In this document: positions 50,729 to 58,321 of the stretch, one piece after another
Numbering within the stretch: position 1 is the first letter of the stretch
How the letters are laid out: each line of letters opens with the position of its first letter
NCBI GenBank assembly: GCA_029979265.1
Contig: JAPOHW010000002.1
Location: 150,552-214,551, forward strand
DNA length: 64,000 nucleotides
DNA from: Actinomycetota bacterium
Lineage (GTDB): Bacteria > Actinomycetota > Acidimicrobiia > Acidimicrobiales > Aldehydirespiratoraceae
Reading direction: 5' to 3'
Notes under the pieces: generated by a model
Told to the model about the DNA's origin: nothing
Databases searched by the model: none
What the model saw: only the letters and a program-made list of their open reading frames with translations
Program-made: the position numbers and the translations under genes

Positions 50729-51091
50729 GTGCATCGAGCCCTCCCCGGCATCCTCGTCGGTGGTGTCGTCGGTAGTGCAACGCGCTGGGCGGTGCTCGAA
50801 CTTGGCGCTGCGGCCGAGTACCCGTCCACGGCAACGCTGGTCGTCGTCAATGCGCTGGGCTGCTTCGTGCTGGGCGTCGCCATGGCGCGATGGCCCGATG
50901 CCACCGATCGCTGGCGTCTCTCCATCGGAGTCGGGTTCGCCGGTGGCCTCACCACCTTCTCTGCGCTTGCCGTGGACATCGCAGCGAGGCTTCATCAGGG
51001 CGACTACGCCCCCATCGTTGCCTCGGTTCCGGCGCAGTTGCTGGCTGGGGTGGTGTTCTTCGTCATCGGGCGACGGATCACCACAACATGA
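50729..51091 (+). CDS. crcB: Fluc/CrcB fluoride channel, subunit 1
   Basis: The 120-residue four-helix membrane protein exports fluoride as a dual-topology or heterodimeric channel. Conserved elements are GGVVGSATRWAVLE in helix 1, VVNALGCFVLG in helix 2 and GFAGGLTTFSALAVD in helix 3. It is GTG-started. The stop overlaps the second crcB start (ATGA), so two different subunits are made together. Confidence 0.92.
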   Translation: MHRALPGILVGGVVGSATRWAVLELGAAAEYPSTATLVVVNALGCFVLGVAMARWPDATDRWRLSIGVGFAGGLTTFSALAVDIAARLHQGDYAPIVASVPAQLLAGVVFFVIGRRITTT

Positions 51092-51414
51092 CACCCATTC
51101 TCTTCGTCATCGCCGCCGCCACGGGCACGCTTGTGCGATGGCAGGCAGGGCACCGCAGCGGGAATCGCCCGGCAGCGACACTGATCGTCAACGTCATCGG
51201 TGCGTTCATCCTCGGGGTGTTGACGGCCAGCGGCGATCGGGCATCAATCGTGGGCGGTATCGCCGGCATGGGGGCCCTCACGACGTTCTCCACGCTGATC
51301 GCAGAGATGGTGGCGATGTGGTCAACCGGCCGGCGGCTCCGGGCGGTCACCTACATCACGTTGACATTCGTGCTCGGCGTGGGCGCGGCGTGGCTGGGTA
51401 TCGAGTCGACCTGA
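51088..51414 (+). CDS. crcB: Fluc/CrcB fluoride channel, subunit 2
   Basis: The 108-residue second subunit has AAATGTLVRWQAG, IVNVIGAFILGVL and GIAGMGALTTFSTLIAEM. In actinobacteria and others, paired Fluc proteins form heterodimers with opposite orientation. Its gene overlaps the first by 4 bases. No fluoride riboswitch fits in the 16-base gap upstream of the pair. Confidence 0.92.
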   Translation: MTPILFVIAAATGTLVRWQAGHRSGNRPAATLIVNVIGAFILGVLTASGDRASIVGGIAGMGALTTFSTLIAEMVAMWSTGRRLRAVTYITLTFVLGVGAAWLGIEST

Positions 51415-52383
51415 TCAGCCGTCTGCAGCCGCAACCATCGCAGCAACGGCTTCGCTACCCACGTTGGCGCCACAGCTCACAGCGACGATCCGATGACCGG
51501 GATGCGCAGCGGCGTAGTGCGTGGCAGCAGCGATGGCCAGACCGGCGGCACCCTCCACCAGTTGGTGATGGTCGTCGATCATGTTGACAACACCTCTGGC
51601 GATGTCGACTTCGCTGACATCGACCCATTCGTCGACGAGTTGCTGGCAGATCGAGAACGTGATCGTGTCGTCTTCGAGCCCACCGGCGGTGCCGTCGGAG
51701 AACGTGGGTTCGAAGACCGGGGTGACGATTCGTCCGGCAGCGATCGACGCAGCCATCGCTCGATCGTTGGCCGCAGACGCCCCGATGATGCGGGTGTCAG
51801 GGGCCATCGCTTTGATCCAGGTGGCGATACCCGAGATGAGGCCGCCGCCGCCAACCGAGACGACCACAGCATCGGGGGCGGGTCCGTCGTCGAGGATCTC
51901 CTTGCCGATGGTGCCCTGACCGGCGACGATGGCAGCATCGTTGTACGGCGAGACATAGGTAGCGCCGTGGTCCGCAGCGGCGGTTCGCGCAGCCATCTCA
52001 GCGACACTCGTATCGGTGGAGTCGACGAACTCGACCCGAGCCCCGAGCCGTCGGATCTGGTCGACCTTCGACGCCGCTGCGCCGGTCGGCAGATAAATGG
52101 TGCAGGCAAAGCCACAGCTCGCAGCTGCCGTGGCAACGCCGATGCCGTGATTGCCCGACGACGCGGTCACCACACCGGCAGCGGCATGCGCCGGGTCGAG
52201 GGAGTGCACCACGTTGGCCGATCCCCGAACCTTGAAACTCCCGGTTCGCTGGAGATGCTCGGCCTTGATCACGATGTCGGCGCCGTGTCGCTCCGACAGC
52301 GGGTCGGAACGGAACAGCGGGGTGTGTATGACGTGGGGCTCGATGCGTTCCGCTGCTTGGGAGATTTCGTCGATATCGATCAT
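51415..52383 (-). CDS. PLP-dependent threonine/serine dehydratase-like
   Basis: The 322-residue fold-type II PLP enzyme has the Lys motif RTGSFKVRGSANVV, the Ser/Asn motif ASSGNHGIGVATAA and the phosphate-binding loop VSVGGGGLISGIA. It resembles catabolic threonine dehydratase and EutB of ectoine degradation. Its start overlaps the stop of the ornithine cyclodeaminase-like gene (ATGA), the same pairing as eutB-eutC. Confidence 0.9.
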   Translation of the reverse strand: MIDIDEISQAAERIEPHVIHTPLFRSDPLSERHGADIVIKAEHLQRTGSFKVRGSANVVHSLDPAHAAAGVVTASSGNHGIGVATAAASCGFACTIYLPTGAAASKVDQIRRLGARVEFVDSTDTSVAEMAARTAAADHGATYVSPYNDAAIVAGQGTIGKEILDDGPAPDAVVVSVGGGGLISGIATWIKAMAPDTRIIGASAANDRAMAASIAAGRIVTPVFEPTFSDGTAGGLEDDTITFSICQQLVDEWVDVSEVDIARGVVNMIDDHHQLVEGAAGLAIAAATHYAAAHPGHRIVAVSCGANVGSEAVAAMVAAADG

Positions 52384-53279
52384 TGGTCGAGTCCTTTCAT
52401 CACAAGTTCAGCCATCGCGGCATCCTGGAGGCCGAGCCCGCAGTGATCCGAGACCGTCAGCTGGGTGGCAGAGGTCCGTCCCGGCGACCGTCCGGTCAAG
52501 ACGTCGCCGAGTTCCACCGCCCGCTTCGCAGCACTCGAAACGTAGGCAAGCTCGCCAACCCGGCTCGTGACGTCGATCGAGTCGGCCACGACCACATCTG
52601 CCGACTCGAGAACGTCGTCGGCGAGTTCGCGTTTGCCATACATGTCGGCACCCATCGCCACGACGTGCGCTCCCGGCGCAAGCGCCGACACCGACAGCAC
52701 TGGCTCTCGGGCCGCCGTACAACAGATCACGATGTCGGCGTCGGCCACCGCCTCGGCGACTGTGTCCATCGCACGAGTCTCGTTTTCGGCGGCGAAACGC
52801 TCCCGCGTCGCAGCAGAGCGGCTCCACGAACGGACATCGCTGAGCGTGAAGGCCTCCCGCAGCGCAGCAACCTGGAAGGCGGCCTGGAAGCCACCACCGA
52901 GGATGGCGAGCGACGTCGCTTCCGGACGGGCCAACACACCGGCGCTGACCGCTGACGCAGCCGCCGTTCGAATCTCGGTCAGCCAGCCACCATCGTCGAG
53001 GAGTGCTACCAAGGCGCCAGTCTCGGCATCGAGCACTGCAGTGAAGCCGGCGTTGCCACCCTGGGGGAAGCCTCCGCTCGCAGCCTTGAATGCGAGGTGG
53101 GAACCACCGAGGTACGCCCCCTTGACGTGCAGCTCACCGCCGTGATCGAGCACCATCGCCAGTTCATCGGGGGCAACGACGTCCCCTTCCGACATAGCGA
53201 TGAACGCAGCGCGGACTGCTTCGCGCGCCGAGGACAGGCTGACCAACGAGCGGATGGTGGATCGATCGACGATGTTCAT
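52380..53279 (-). CDS. Ornithine cyclodeaminase/mu-crystallin family
   Basis: The 299-residue protein is a NAD(P)-dependent imine reductase or deaminase of the ornithine cyclodeaminase family. Substrate-binding parts are GELHVKGAYLGGSHLAFKAASGGF and DDGGWLTEIRTAAASAVSA. The Rossmann motif is SLAILGGGFQAAFQVAAL. It is similar to EutC. Its start overlaps the methyltransferase stop (TGATG). It may reduce an imine formed by the adjacent dehydratase. Confidence 0.88.
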   Translation of the reverse strand: MNIVDRSTIRSLVSLSSAREAVRAAFIAMSEGDVVAPDELAMVLDHGGELHVKGAYLGGSHLAFKAASGGFPQGGNAGFTAVLDAETGALVALLDDGGWLTEIRTAAASAVSAGVLARPEATSLAILGGGFQAAFQVAALREAFTLSDVRSWSRSAATRERFAAENETRAMDTVAEAVADADIVICCTAAREPVLSVSALAPGAHVVAMGADMYGKRELADDVLESADVVVADSIDVTSRVGELAYVSSAAKRAVELGDVLTGRSPGRTSATQLTVSDHCGLGLQDAAMAELVMKGLDQ

Positions 53280-53911
53280 CAGGCCCGGTCCACCGCCGCC
53301 CAGATCCCCGTGCCGGCGCGCCCTGCGGTGGCAGTCCAGGCACCGGGCAACGCCGCAACAACATCTTCAGGGCTGAGGTAGATCGGCGTCTCGTGACCGT
53401 TGGTGTTGATCCAAAGCAGTCGACCAGCGCTGTGGAGCACCCGGTCGACCTCGACCGGAAAGAGGAACATGTTGACCAGCACGAGTGTGTCGACGGCGGC
53501 ATCGGGGATGGGAAGTGTGGACGCATCACCCTGCACGAGCGGCGTGCCACCCGACTGCTCGCGCAGCATGTTCATCGAAAGGTCGAGCGCAACGAGGTCG
53601 GCGGTCCGGGATGCGATTTCGTTGGTGCCGAGACCGGACCCGGCCCCGAGTTCGACGACCTTGGGCCCGCGAAGGCCACCCCGGTCGAGTGCATCGATGA
53701 TCGTGGTCTCGCGTTCATCGCCGAACCGCGACGACCACTCAGCGGCCATACCGTCGAAGAGTTCACGTACCTTGTCACGCCGGGCCACATCCCAGCTCCC
53801 CTCGAAGGCGACCTGCTCGGTGACCTTGCGAATGGGCGACACCGAGCCGAAGGTCTCGAGATCGGTAACCGTGTCGGGGGCGTCCGGGAGCCAGGTGACC
53901 GACCCGGCCAT
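53279..53911 (-). CDS. Class I SAM-dependent methyltransferase
   Basis: The 210-residue protein has methyltransferase motif I KVVELGAGSGLGTNEIA, motif II region LVALDLSMNMLRE and motif IV-like DTLVLVNMFLFPVEV. The target is unknown. It starts in the serS stop (ATG at 53911 or 53914, TGATG/ATGA) and is coupled on both sides. Confidence 0.85.
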   Translation of the reverse strand: MAGSVTWLPDAPDTVTDLETFGSVSPIRKVTEQVAFEGSWDVARRDKVRELFDGMAAEWSSRFGDERETTIIDALDRGGLRGPKVVELGAGSGLGTNEIASRTADLVALDLSMNMLREQSGGTPLVQGDASTLPIPDAAVDTLVLVNMFLFPVEVDRVLHSAGRLLWINTNGHETPIYLSPEDVVAALPGAWTATAGRAGTGIWAAVDRA

Positions 53912-55197
53912 CATGCAGGCACGGCGATCTCGGTGAGACCACCCATGTACGGCTGCAGAACGTCCGGAATCCGAACCGAACCGTCGACCTGCCGAAAGGT
54001 CTCGACGATGCCGGCCCACACCCGCGGGACGGCCAACCCGGACCCGTTCAGCGAGTGAACGAACTCGGTTCCCTTCTCCCCCGACCGGCGGAACCGGATG
54101 TTGGCACGCCGCGCCTGATACGTGGAGCACCAGCTCACCGAGCTGACCTCGAGCCAACGATCGGCTCCGGGAGCGAACACCTCGATGTCGAAGGTTCGGG
54201 CACCGGCACCGCTGATGTCACCACAGGCAAGATCGAGAACTCGATGCGCAAGTCCGAGGTCGCGAATCGCATGTTCGGCGCGCTCGAGAATCTCCATGTG
54301 CATGTCGTGTGCCTGCTCCGGGGTGCAGAAGCTGTAGAGCTCGACCTTGTCGAACTCGTGTACCCGGAGCAGACCGCGGGTGTCGCGTCCGGCCGAACCG
54401 GCCTCGCGGCGATAGCACGTGGTGTGAGCCATCAGCCGCATCGGCAGGTCGGCCGCATCGAGTACCTCGCCGGCGACAAGTGACGTGAGCGGAACTTCTG
54501 CCGTGGGGATGGCCCAGAGGTCGTCACGTTCGAGGTGATAGGCGTCGTCTGCGAACTTTGGCAGATGCCCTGTGCCGATCATGGTGTCGGTCTTGACGAC
54601 CGTCGGTGGCCGAACCTGTTCGAAGGCATCTCGGTTGCGATCGAGCCCGTAATTGATGAGCGCACTGAGGAGGTGTGCGCCTGCACCGCGGTACATCGCG
54701 AACATCGACCCAGACATCTTCACAGCACGGTCGACATCGAGGATGCCGAGTTCCTCGCCGATCTCCCAGTGCGGGACTTTTTGATGGTCGGCGTAGTCGT
54801 CTTGGAGATTTTCGACCCGAACGACGACGTTGTCGTCTTCGGTCAGACCATCGGGCGCATCATCAGCCGGCATGTTGGCGATGTGCAACAGCTCGTCCTG
54901 GAGCTTGTCTTGGAGCAGTTCGGCCTCTTCGGCGAGCACGCCCTCCCGCTCGCCGAGCTCCCTGCTCCGGGCCTGGAGCTCTGCGGCGTCGTCACCCCTC
55001 CCATCTCGGTGGAGCTGACCGACCTGCTTGCTCAGGCTGTTGATCTCGCTGCGCACGTCGTCGCGTTCGGTTCCAACGGCCCGAAGCCGCGCGTCGAGCT
55101 CGACCACCCGGTCGACGGCTGCGGTGTCGTCACCCCGCCGAGCGACAGCCGCCTTGACGGCCTCCGGATCGGTTCGGAACAACTTGATGTCGAGCAT
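53911..55197 (-). CDS. serS: Seryl-tRNA synthetase
   Basis: SerRS charges tRNA-Ser. The 428-residue protein has an N-terminal coiled coil (about 25-110) that grips the tRNA long arm, and a class II core with motif 1 around LINYGLDRNRD, motif 2 TTCYRREAGSAGRDTRGLLRVHEF and motif 3 HSLNGSGLAVPRVWAGIVE. The serine pocket sequence TAEVPLTS is present. It is the first gene of a four-gene overlapping series. Confidence 0.97.
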   Translation of the reverse strand: MLDIKLFRTDPEAVKAAVARRGDDTAAVDRVVELDARLRAVGTERDDVRSEINSLSKQVGQLHRDGRGDDAAELQARSRELGEREGVLAEEAELLQDKLQDELLHIANMPADDAPDGLTEDDNVVVRVENLQDDYADHQKVPHWEIGEELGILDVDRAVKMSGSMFAMYRGAGAHLLSALINYGLDRNRDAFEQVRPPTVVKTDTMIGTGHLPKFADDAYHLERDDLWAIPTAEVPLTSLVAGEVLDAADLPMRLMAHTTCYRREAGSAGRDTRGLLRVHEFDKVELYSFCTPEQAHDMHMEILERAEHAIRDLGLAHRVLDLACGDISGAGARTFDIEVFAPGADRWLEVSSVSWCSTYQARRANIRFRRSGEKGTEFVHSLNGSGLAVPRVWAGIVETFRQVDGSVRIPDVLQPYMGGLTEIAVPA

Positions 55198-55236
55198 GAG
55201 ATGACGGTACCGGTGACCGGGCGGGGAACGACCGGA

Positions 55237-55998
55237 TTACTTCTGGAACGCGACGAGCGCGCCACCATCGATCACGATCGTCTGACCGGTCATCCATGGT
55301 GCGTCGGCGGCCAACCAGAGCGCAGCCCGGCCGATGTCCCCCGGCTCACCGAGCCGATGGAGCGGGTAGGTCTTTTCGGCCCGCTGACCGGCCTCGCCCT
55401 CCCACAGCAGCCGGGCGAAATCGGTTTTCACAACTGCAGGGGCCAGTGCGTTGACCCGTACGTCGGGTCCCAGCTCGGCACCGAGCTGTTCGGTCATCGC
55501 GACGAGGGCTCGTTTGAGCAGCGCGTACAGCCCAAGTGCACCGGACGTCTTGAATGCACCGACGGACGCAAGATTGATGACACAGCCGCCGTTGTCCTTC
55601 ATCCAGGCGTTCCACGCCGCCTGCGTCCACAGCAAGGGTCCGCGGAGGTTGACTTCGTACGTCTTGTCGAAGGCAGCCGTCGGTGTGTCGATGAGTGGGC
55701 CGGCGTAGGGGTTGGTCGCGGCGTTGTTCACCAGAATGTCGATCGCTCCGAACCGTTCGAGCGTGCTGGCCATGACCTCGGCCCCGCCGTCTTCACCGCC
55801 CGTGTGCGCCGTGCGCCACTCGACGTCGCCACCGCCAAGCGCTCGTAGCTCATCGGCTGCGGCCTCACATTTCTCGGCTTTGCGGGAAACGATCATCACG
55901 TTCGCCCCGGCCTTCACATATTCGGTGGCGATACCGAGTCCGATACCGGCCGACCCGCCGGTGATGATCGCGGTCTTCCCGTCCAAACGTAATTCCAC
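55237..55998 (-). CDS. Short-chain dehydrogenase/reductase
   Basis: The 253-residue SDR shows IITGGSAGIGLGIATEYVKAGANVMIVSRK (NADP preference by the Arg-Lys), ILVNNAATNPYAGP, and an active site with LASVGAF serine and YALLK. The C-terminus ends in TGQTIVIDGGALVAF. It is 39 bases upstream of serS on the same strand. Substrate unknown. Confidence 0.9.
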   Translation of the reverse strand: MELRLDGKTAIITGGSAGIGLGIATEYVKAGANVMIVSRKAEKCEAAADELRALGGGDVEWRTAHTGGEDGGAEVMASTLERFGAIDILVNNAATNPYAGPLIDTPTAAFDKTYEVNLRGPLLWTQAAWNAWMKDNGGCVINLASVGAFKTSGALGLYALLKRALVAMTEQLGAELGPDVRVNALAPAVVKTDFARLLWEGEAGQRAEKTYPLHRLGEPGDIGRAALWLAADAPWMTGQTIVIDGGALVAFQK

Positions 55999-56026
55999 GA
56001 ACGCGACCGTAGACCAGACTGGCGAC

Positions 56027-56428
56027 GTGCTCGAAGTGCTTCCGCTGTCACAGGCTGATCAACTCCCGCCCCGCCCGGGCTTGGCGACACTCGATCCAGA
56101 CATCCCCCTGGCCGAGCAGATGACGAATGCTGCCCGTTCGGCAGGCCGCACCCAACCGGAGCTGCTCGCCGACATCGCGATCGATGCCTTCGAGTGCGAG
56201 TCGCTGCTCGATCGAGTGCCCCGTCCGATGAGCCGGGGGGAGCGCCAGATCTGCTCGATCTTGATCACGATCTCGGCGCCCGTGATCGCCCTGAGCCTCG
56301 TCGACCCGACCGCAGGACTCGATGGTCGCCGACGGCAGGTCGCGGTCGATCTCTTCGCCGACCTCGCGTCTGACCGTCCGGTCGCCGTCGCGAGCGACGA
56401 CGTCGGTTTTGCGCCATATCGCCGGTGA
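56027..56428 (+). CDS. Half ABC ATPase lacking Walker A
   Basis: The 133-residue protein matches only the second half of an ABC ATPase. The signature-like segment MSRGERQICSILITI is followed by a Walker B/D-loop-like VIALSLVDPTAGLDGRRR, where the catalytic Glu after Asp is missing, and an H-loop position reading VAVASDDVG without His. No Walker A motif is present in the first 50 residues or in the frame upstream. It may be a decayed gene or an adaptor. It starts at GTG 56027 and lies convergent with ctaG. Confidence 0.6.
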   Translation: MLEVLPLSQADQLPPRPGLATLDPDIPLAEQMTNAARSAGRTQPELLADIAIDAFECESLLDRVPRPMSRGERQICSILITISAPVIALSLVDPTAGLDGRRRQVAVDLFADLASDRPVAVASDDVGFAPYRR

Positions 56429-56475
56429 TGGCCCTCAGGAGTTCCGGGTCGACGACTGCCGACCCGACGTACCGG

Positions 56476-57354
56476 CTACGGAGCGTCGAATTCTCGATCG
56501 AGCGCTTCGAGGGTGAGGCGCTCCTGGCGCCGACGGCGGCGTTCCTGCTCGTCGGCAGCTCGCTGCACTCCGGTCCACCGGAAGAAGCGGATGGCGATGA
56601 GGACCCACAGGTAGAAGCCACCCACCACCTTCATGACCGCACCTGCAGCCTGCTGATCATCGCGAGGCGAAATACCCCAGAGCGGATCGTTCGTGTCGTA
56701 GCTCTGGTACACGATTCCTTCTGCGAACGTGAGCCAACCGGCAGGCACGGTCGGCACGATCGACATGAGGAACAGGTACAGGCATTTGCCGGGCTCGCTC
56801 ATGTGCATCTCGCGCAACGGTCCGAGCACCGGGAACCACATGAGCAGCGCTGACACGAAGACGGCGAGGTGGATGACGTAATGGAAGGCACCGTTCTCGC
56901 TGGAGATCCGGACGATCTCGCCCCAGTGGGTGAGGATCTGCAGTGCGTTGAAGATCACACCGGCGACGAGTGGCCGCGCAAACCGGCGCAGGATGCGCTG
57001 CGGACGACCGTCGTCGAGGATGATCAGTCGGGCCAGCCACGCCGGCATGGCCAGCAGCAGGAGCGGTGGCACGATGAAGCTGATCAACAGGTGCTGCAAC
57101 ATGTGCACGAAATACAGATGCTCTTCGGCGATGTCGTGCATCGGCCAGTCCGCAGCGAACCAGAGCAATCCGACGCCGGCGACGAAGAAGCGTTTCTGCG
57201 CGATGCTGACGACCGGCTCCCCTGCCGGTACCACCAGTGGCCCGATCGAACGGACCGAGTACGTTCCCAGACCGATGATCGCAGCGATCAACAGCCAGAC
57301 CTCAGGATGGGGTTGATAGCCCCACGCACCGACGGCCAGTTGGACGGCCGTCAT
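56476..57354 (-). CDS. ctaG: Cytochrome c oxidase assembly protein CtaG (caa3 type)
   Basis: The 292-residue membrane protein matches the caa3_CtaG family, needed for oxidase assembly in Bacillus and actinobacteria. About seven helices are seen. The family motif HDIAEEHLYFVHMLQHLLISFIVPPLLLLAMP contains several His. A conserved HWGEIVRISSENGAFHYVIHLAVF follows. A basic C-terminal tail (QERRRRRQERL) is cytoplasmic. It is the last gene of the oxidase operon. Confidence 0.93.
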   Translation of the reverse strand: MTAVQLAVGAWGYQPHPEVWLLIAAIIGLGTYSVRSIGPLVVPAGEPVVSIAQKRFFVAGVGLLWFAADWPMHDIAEEHLYFVHMLQHLLISFIVPPLLLLAMPAWLARLIILDDGRPQRILRRFARPLVAGVIFNALQILTHWGEIVRISSENGAFHYVIHLAVFVSALLMWFPVLGPLREMHMSEPGKCLYLFLMSIVPTVPAGWLTFAEGIVYQSYDTNDPLWGISPRDDQQAAGAVMKVVGGFYLWVLIAIRFFRWTGVQRAADEQERRRRRQERLTLEALDREFDAP

Positions 57355-57357
57355 GAA

Positions 57358-57687
57358 TCAGGCCGAGAAGAAGTTGAAGGCGAGAAGGGCAACGATGTAG
57401 ACCCCTGTCGCCAATGCCAGCCCCGCAGCAAACGACTGGCTGAGGATCGGCTTGTCCTGTTTCAGGTGCATGAACATGCGAGCGACGAGCCAGAACTTCA
57501 CGATCATCAGCACGAACAGTGTGGTGAGCAGAATCCAGCGAGTCTCGAAGAACGTGAACACCGACTCGAAATAGGTCAGCACTTCGATCGTGGTGAGCAC
57601 CGCAAGAATGCCGGCGATCTTGACGTACTCCCAGTCGGAGGGGTGATGGTCGTCGTGCGTTTCGGTGACGGTGGTTGTTTCACTCAT
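57358..57687 (-). CDS. Cytochrome c oxidase subunit IV
   Basis: The 109-residue protein has three helices and the COX4_pro pattern, e.g. YVKIAGILAVLTTIEVLTYF, KFWLVARMFMHLKQDKPILSQSF and a final helix. The N-terminus THDDHHPSD is His/Asp-rich, as in other proteins of this operon. It lies between ctaE and ctaG with short gaps. Confidence 0.9.
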   Translation of the reverse strand: MSETTTVTETHDDHHPSDWEYVKIAGILAVLTTIEVLTYFESVFTFFETRWILLTTLFVLMIVKFWLVARMFMHLKQDKPILSQSFAAGLALATGVYIVALLAFNFFSA

Positions 57688-57703
57688 GGAACGTTCCTTC
57701 CAC

Positions 57704-58321
57704 TCACGCCGGCGGGATGAGGTAGATCACCGTGAAGATGAAGATCCACACGATGTCGACGAAGTGCCAGTACAGGCCGACGATCTCGACCGTCTCGGCG
57801 TTGTTCGGGGTGAGTTTGCCCTGCTGGGCCGAAACCCACAGCGACATCAGCATCAAGATCCCGAGGCTGACGTGCACGCCGTGGAACCCGGTCAGCGTGT
57901 AGAACGCCGAGGCCGCCGGATTCGAGGTGTAGCCGAGCCCCTCCCGATAGAACGAGGTGAATTCGTACACCTGGCCACCGATGAAGACGCCACCGAGCAT
58001 GGCCGTCACGAGGAGCCAGGCCTTGCCCCGGTCCATGTCCCCGCGGCCAACCGCCGACAGGGCCAACACCATCGTCAGTGAACTCATCAGCAGCACGAAG
58101 GAACTGACCGACGTGAATGGGATGTCGAAGATGTCGGTGGGAAGCACGCCTCCGTTGCCCCGCGTCTTGTAGAGCAGGTACGTCGAGATCAACGCACCGA
58201 ACAGCAGGCATTCGGTCGACAGGAACAGCCACATCGCCAACTTGTTGTTCGAGATTCCCGTATTCGTGGCGTGCGGGTCGTGATCGTGGTGGGTGTCGGC
58301 GGTTGCCGTCGCAGTCGACAT
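57704..58321 (-). CDS. ctaE: Cytochrome c oxidase subunit III
   Basis: The 205-residue, five-helix protein is the short bacterial form of subunit III. Key segments are KLAMWLFLSTECLLFGALISTYLLYK with the conserved Glu, YTLTGFHGVHVSLGILMLMSLW and VGLYWHFVDIVWIFIFTVIYL. The N-terminus ADTHHDHDPHATNTG is rich in His and Asp. The ATG overlaps the ctaD stop (TGATG). Confidence 0.94.
   Translation of the reverse strand: MSTATATADTHHDHDPHATNTGISNNKLAMWLFLSTECLLFGALISTYLLYKTRGNGGVLPTDIFDIPFTSVSSFVLLMSSLTMVLALSAVGRGDMDRGKAWLLVTAMLGGVFIGGQVYEFTSFYREGLGYTSNPAASAFYTLTGFHGVHVSLGILMLMSLWVSAQQGKLTPNNAETVEIVGLYWHFVDIVWIFIFTVIYLIPPA

Noticed and set aside
56440..56470. Small inverted repeat GGGTCG/CGACCC as terminator of the oxidase operon
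   Set aside because: Only 6 bp with an 8-base loop and no T-run. It is not convincing in a GC-rich sequence.
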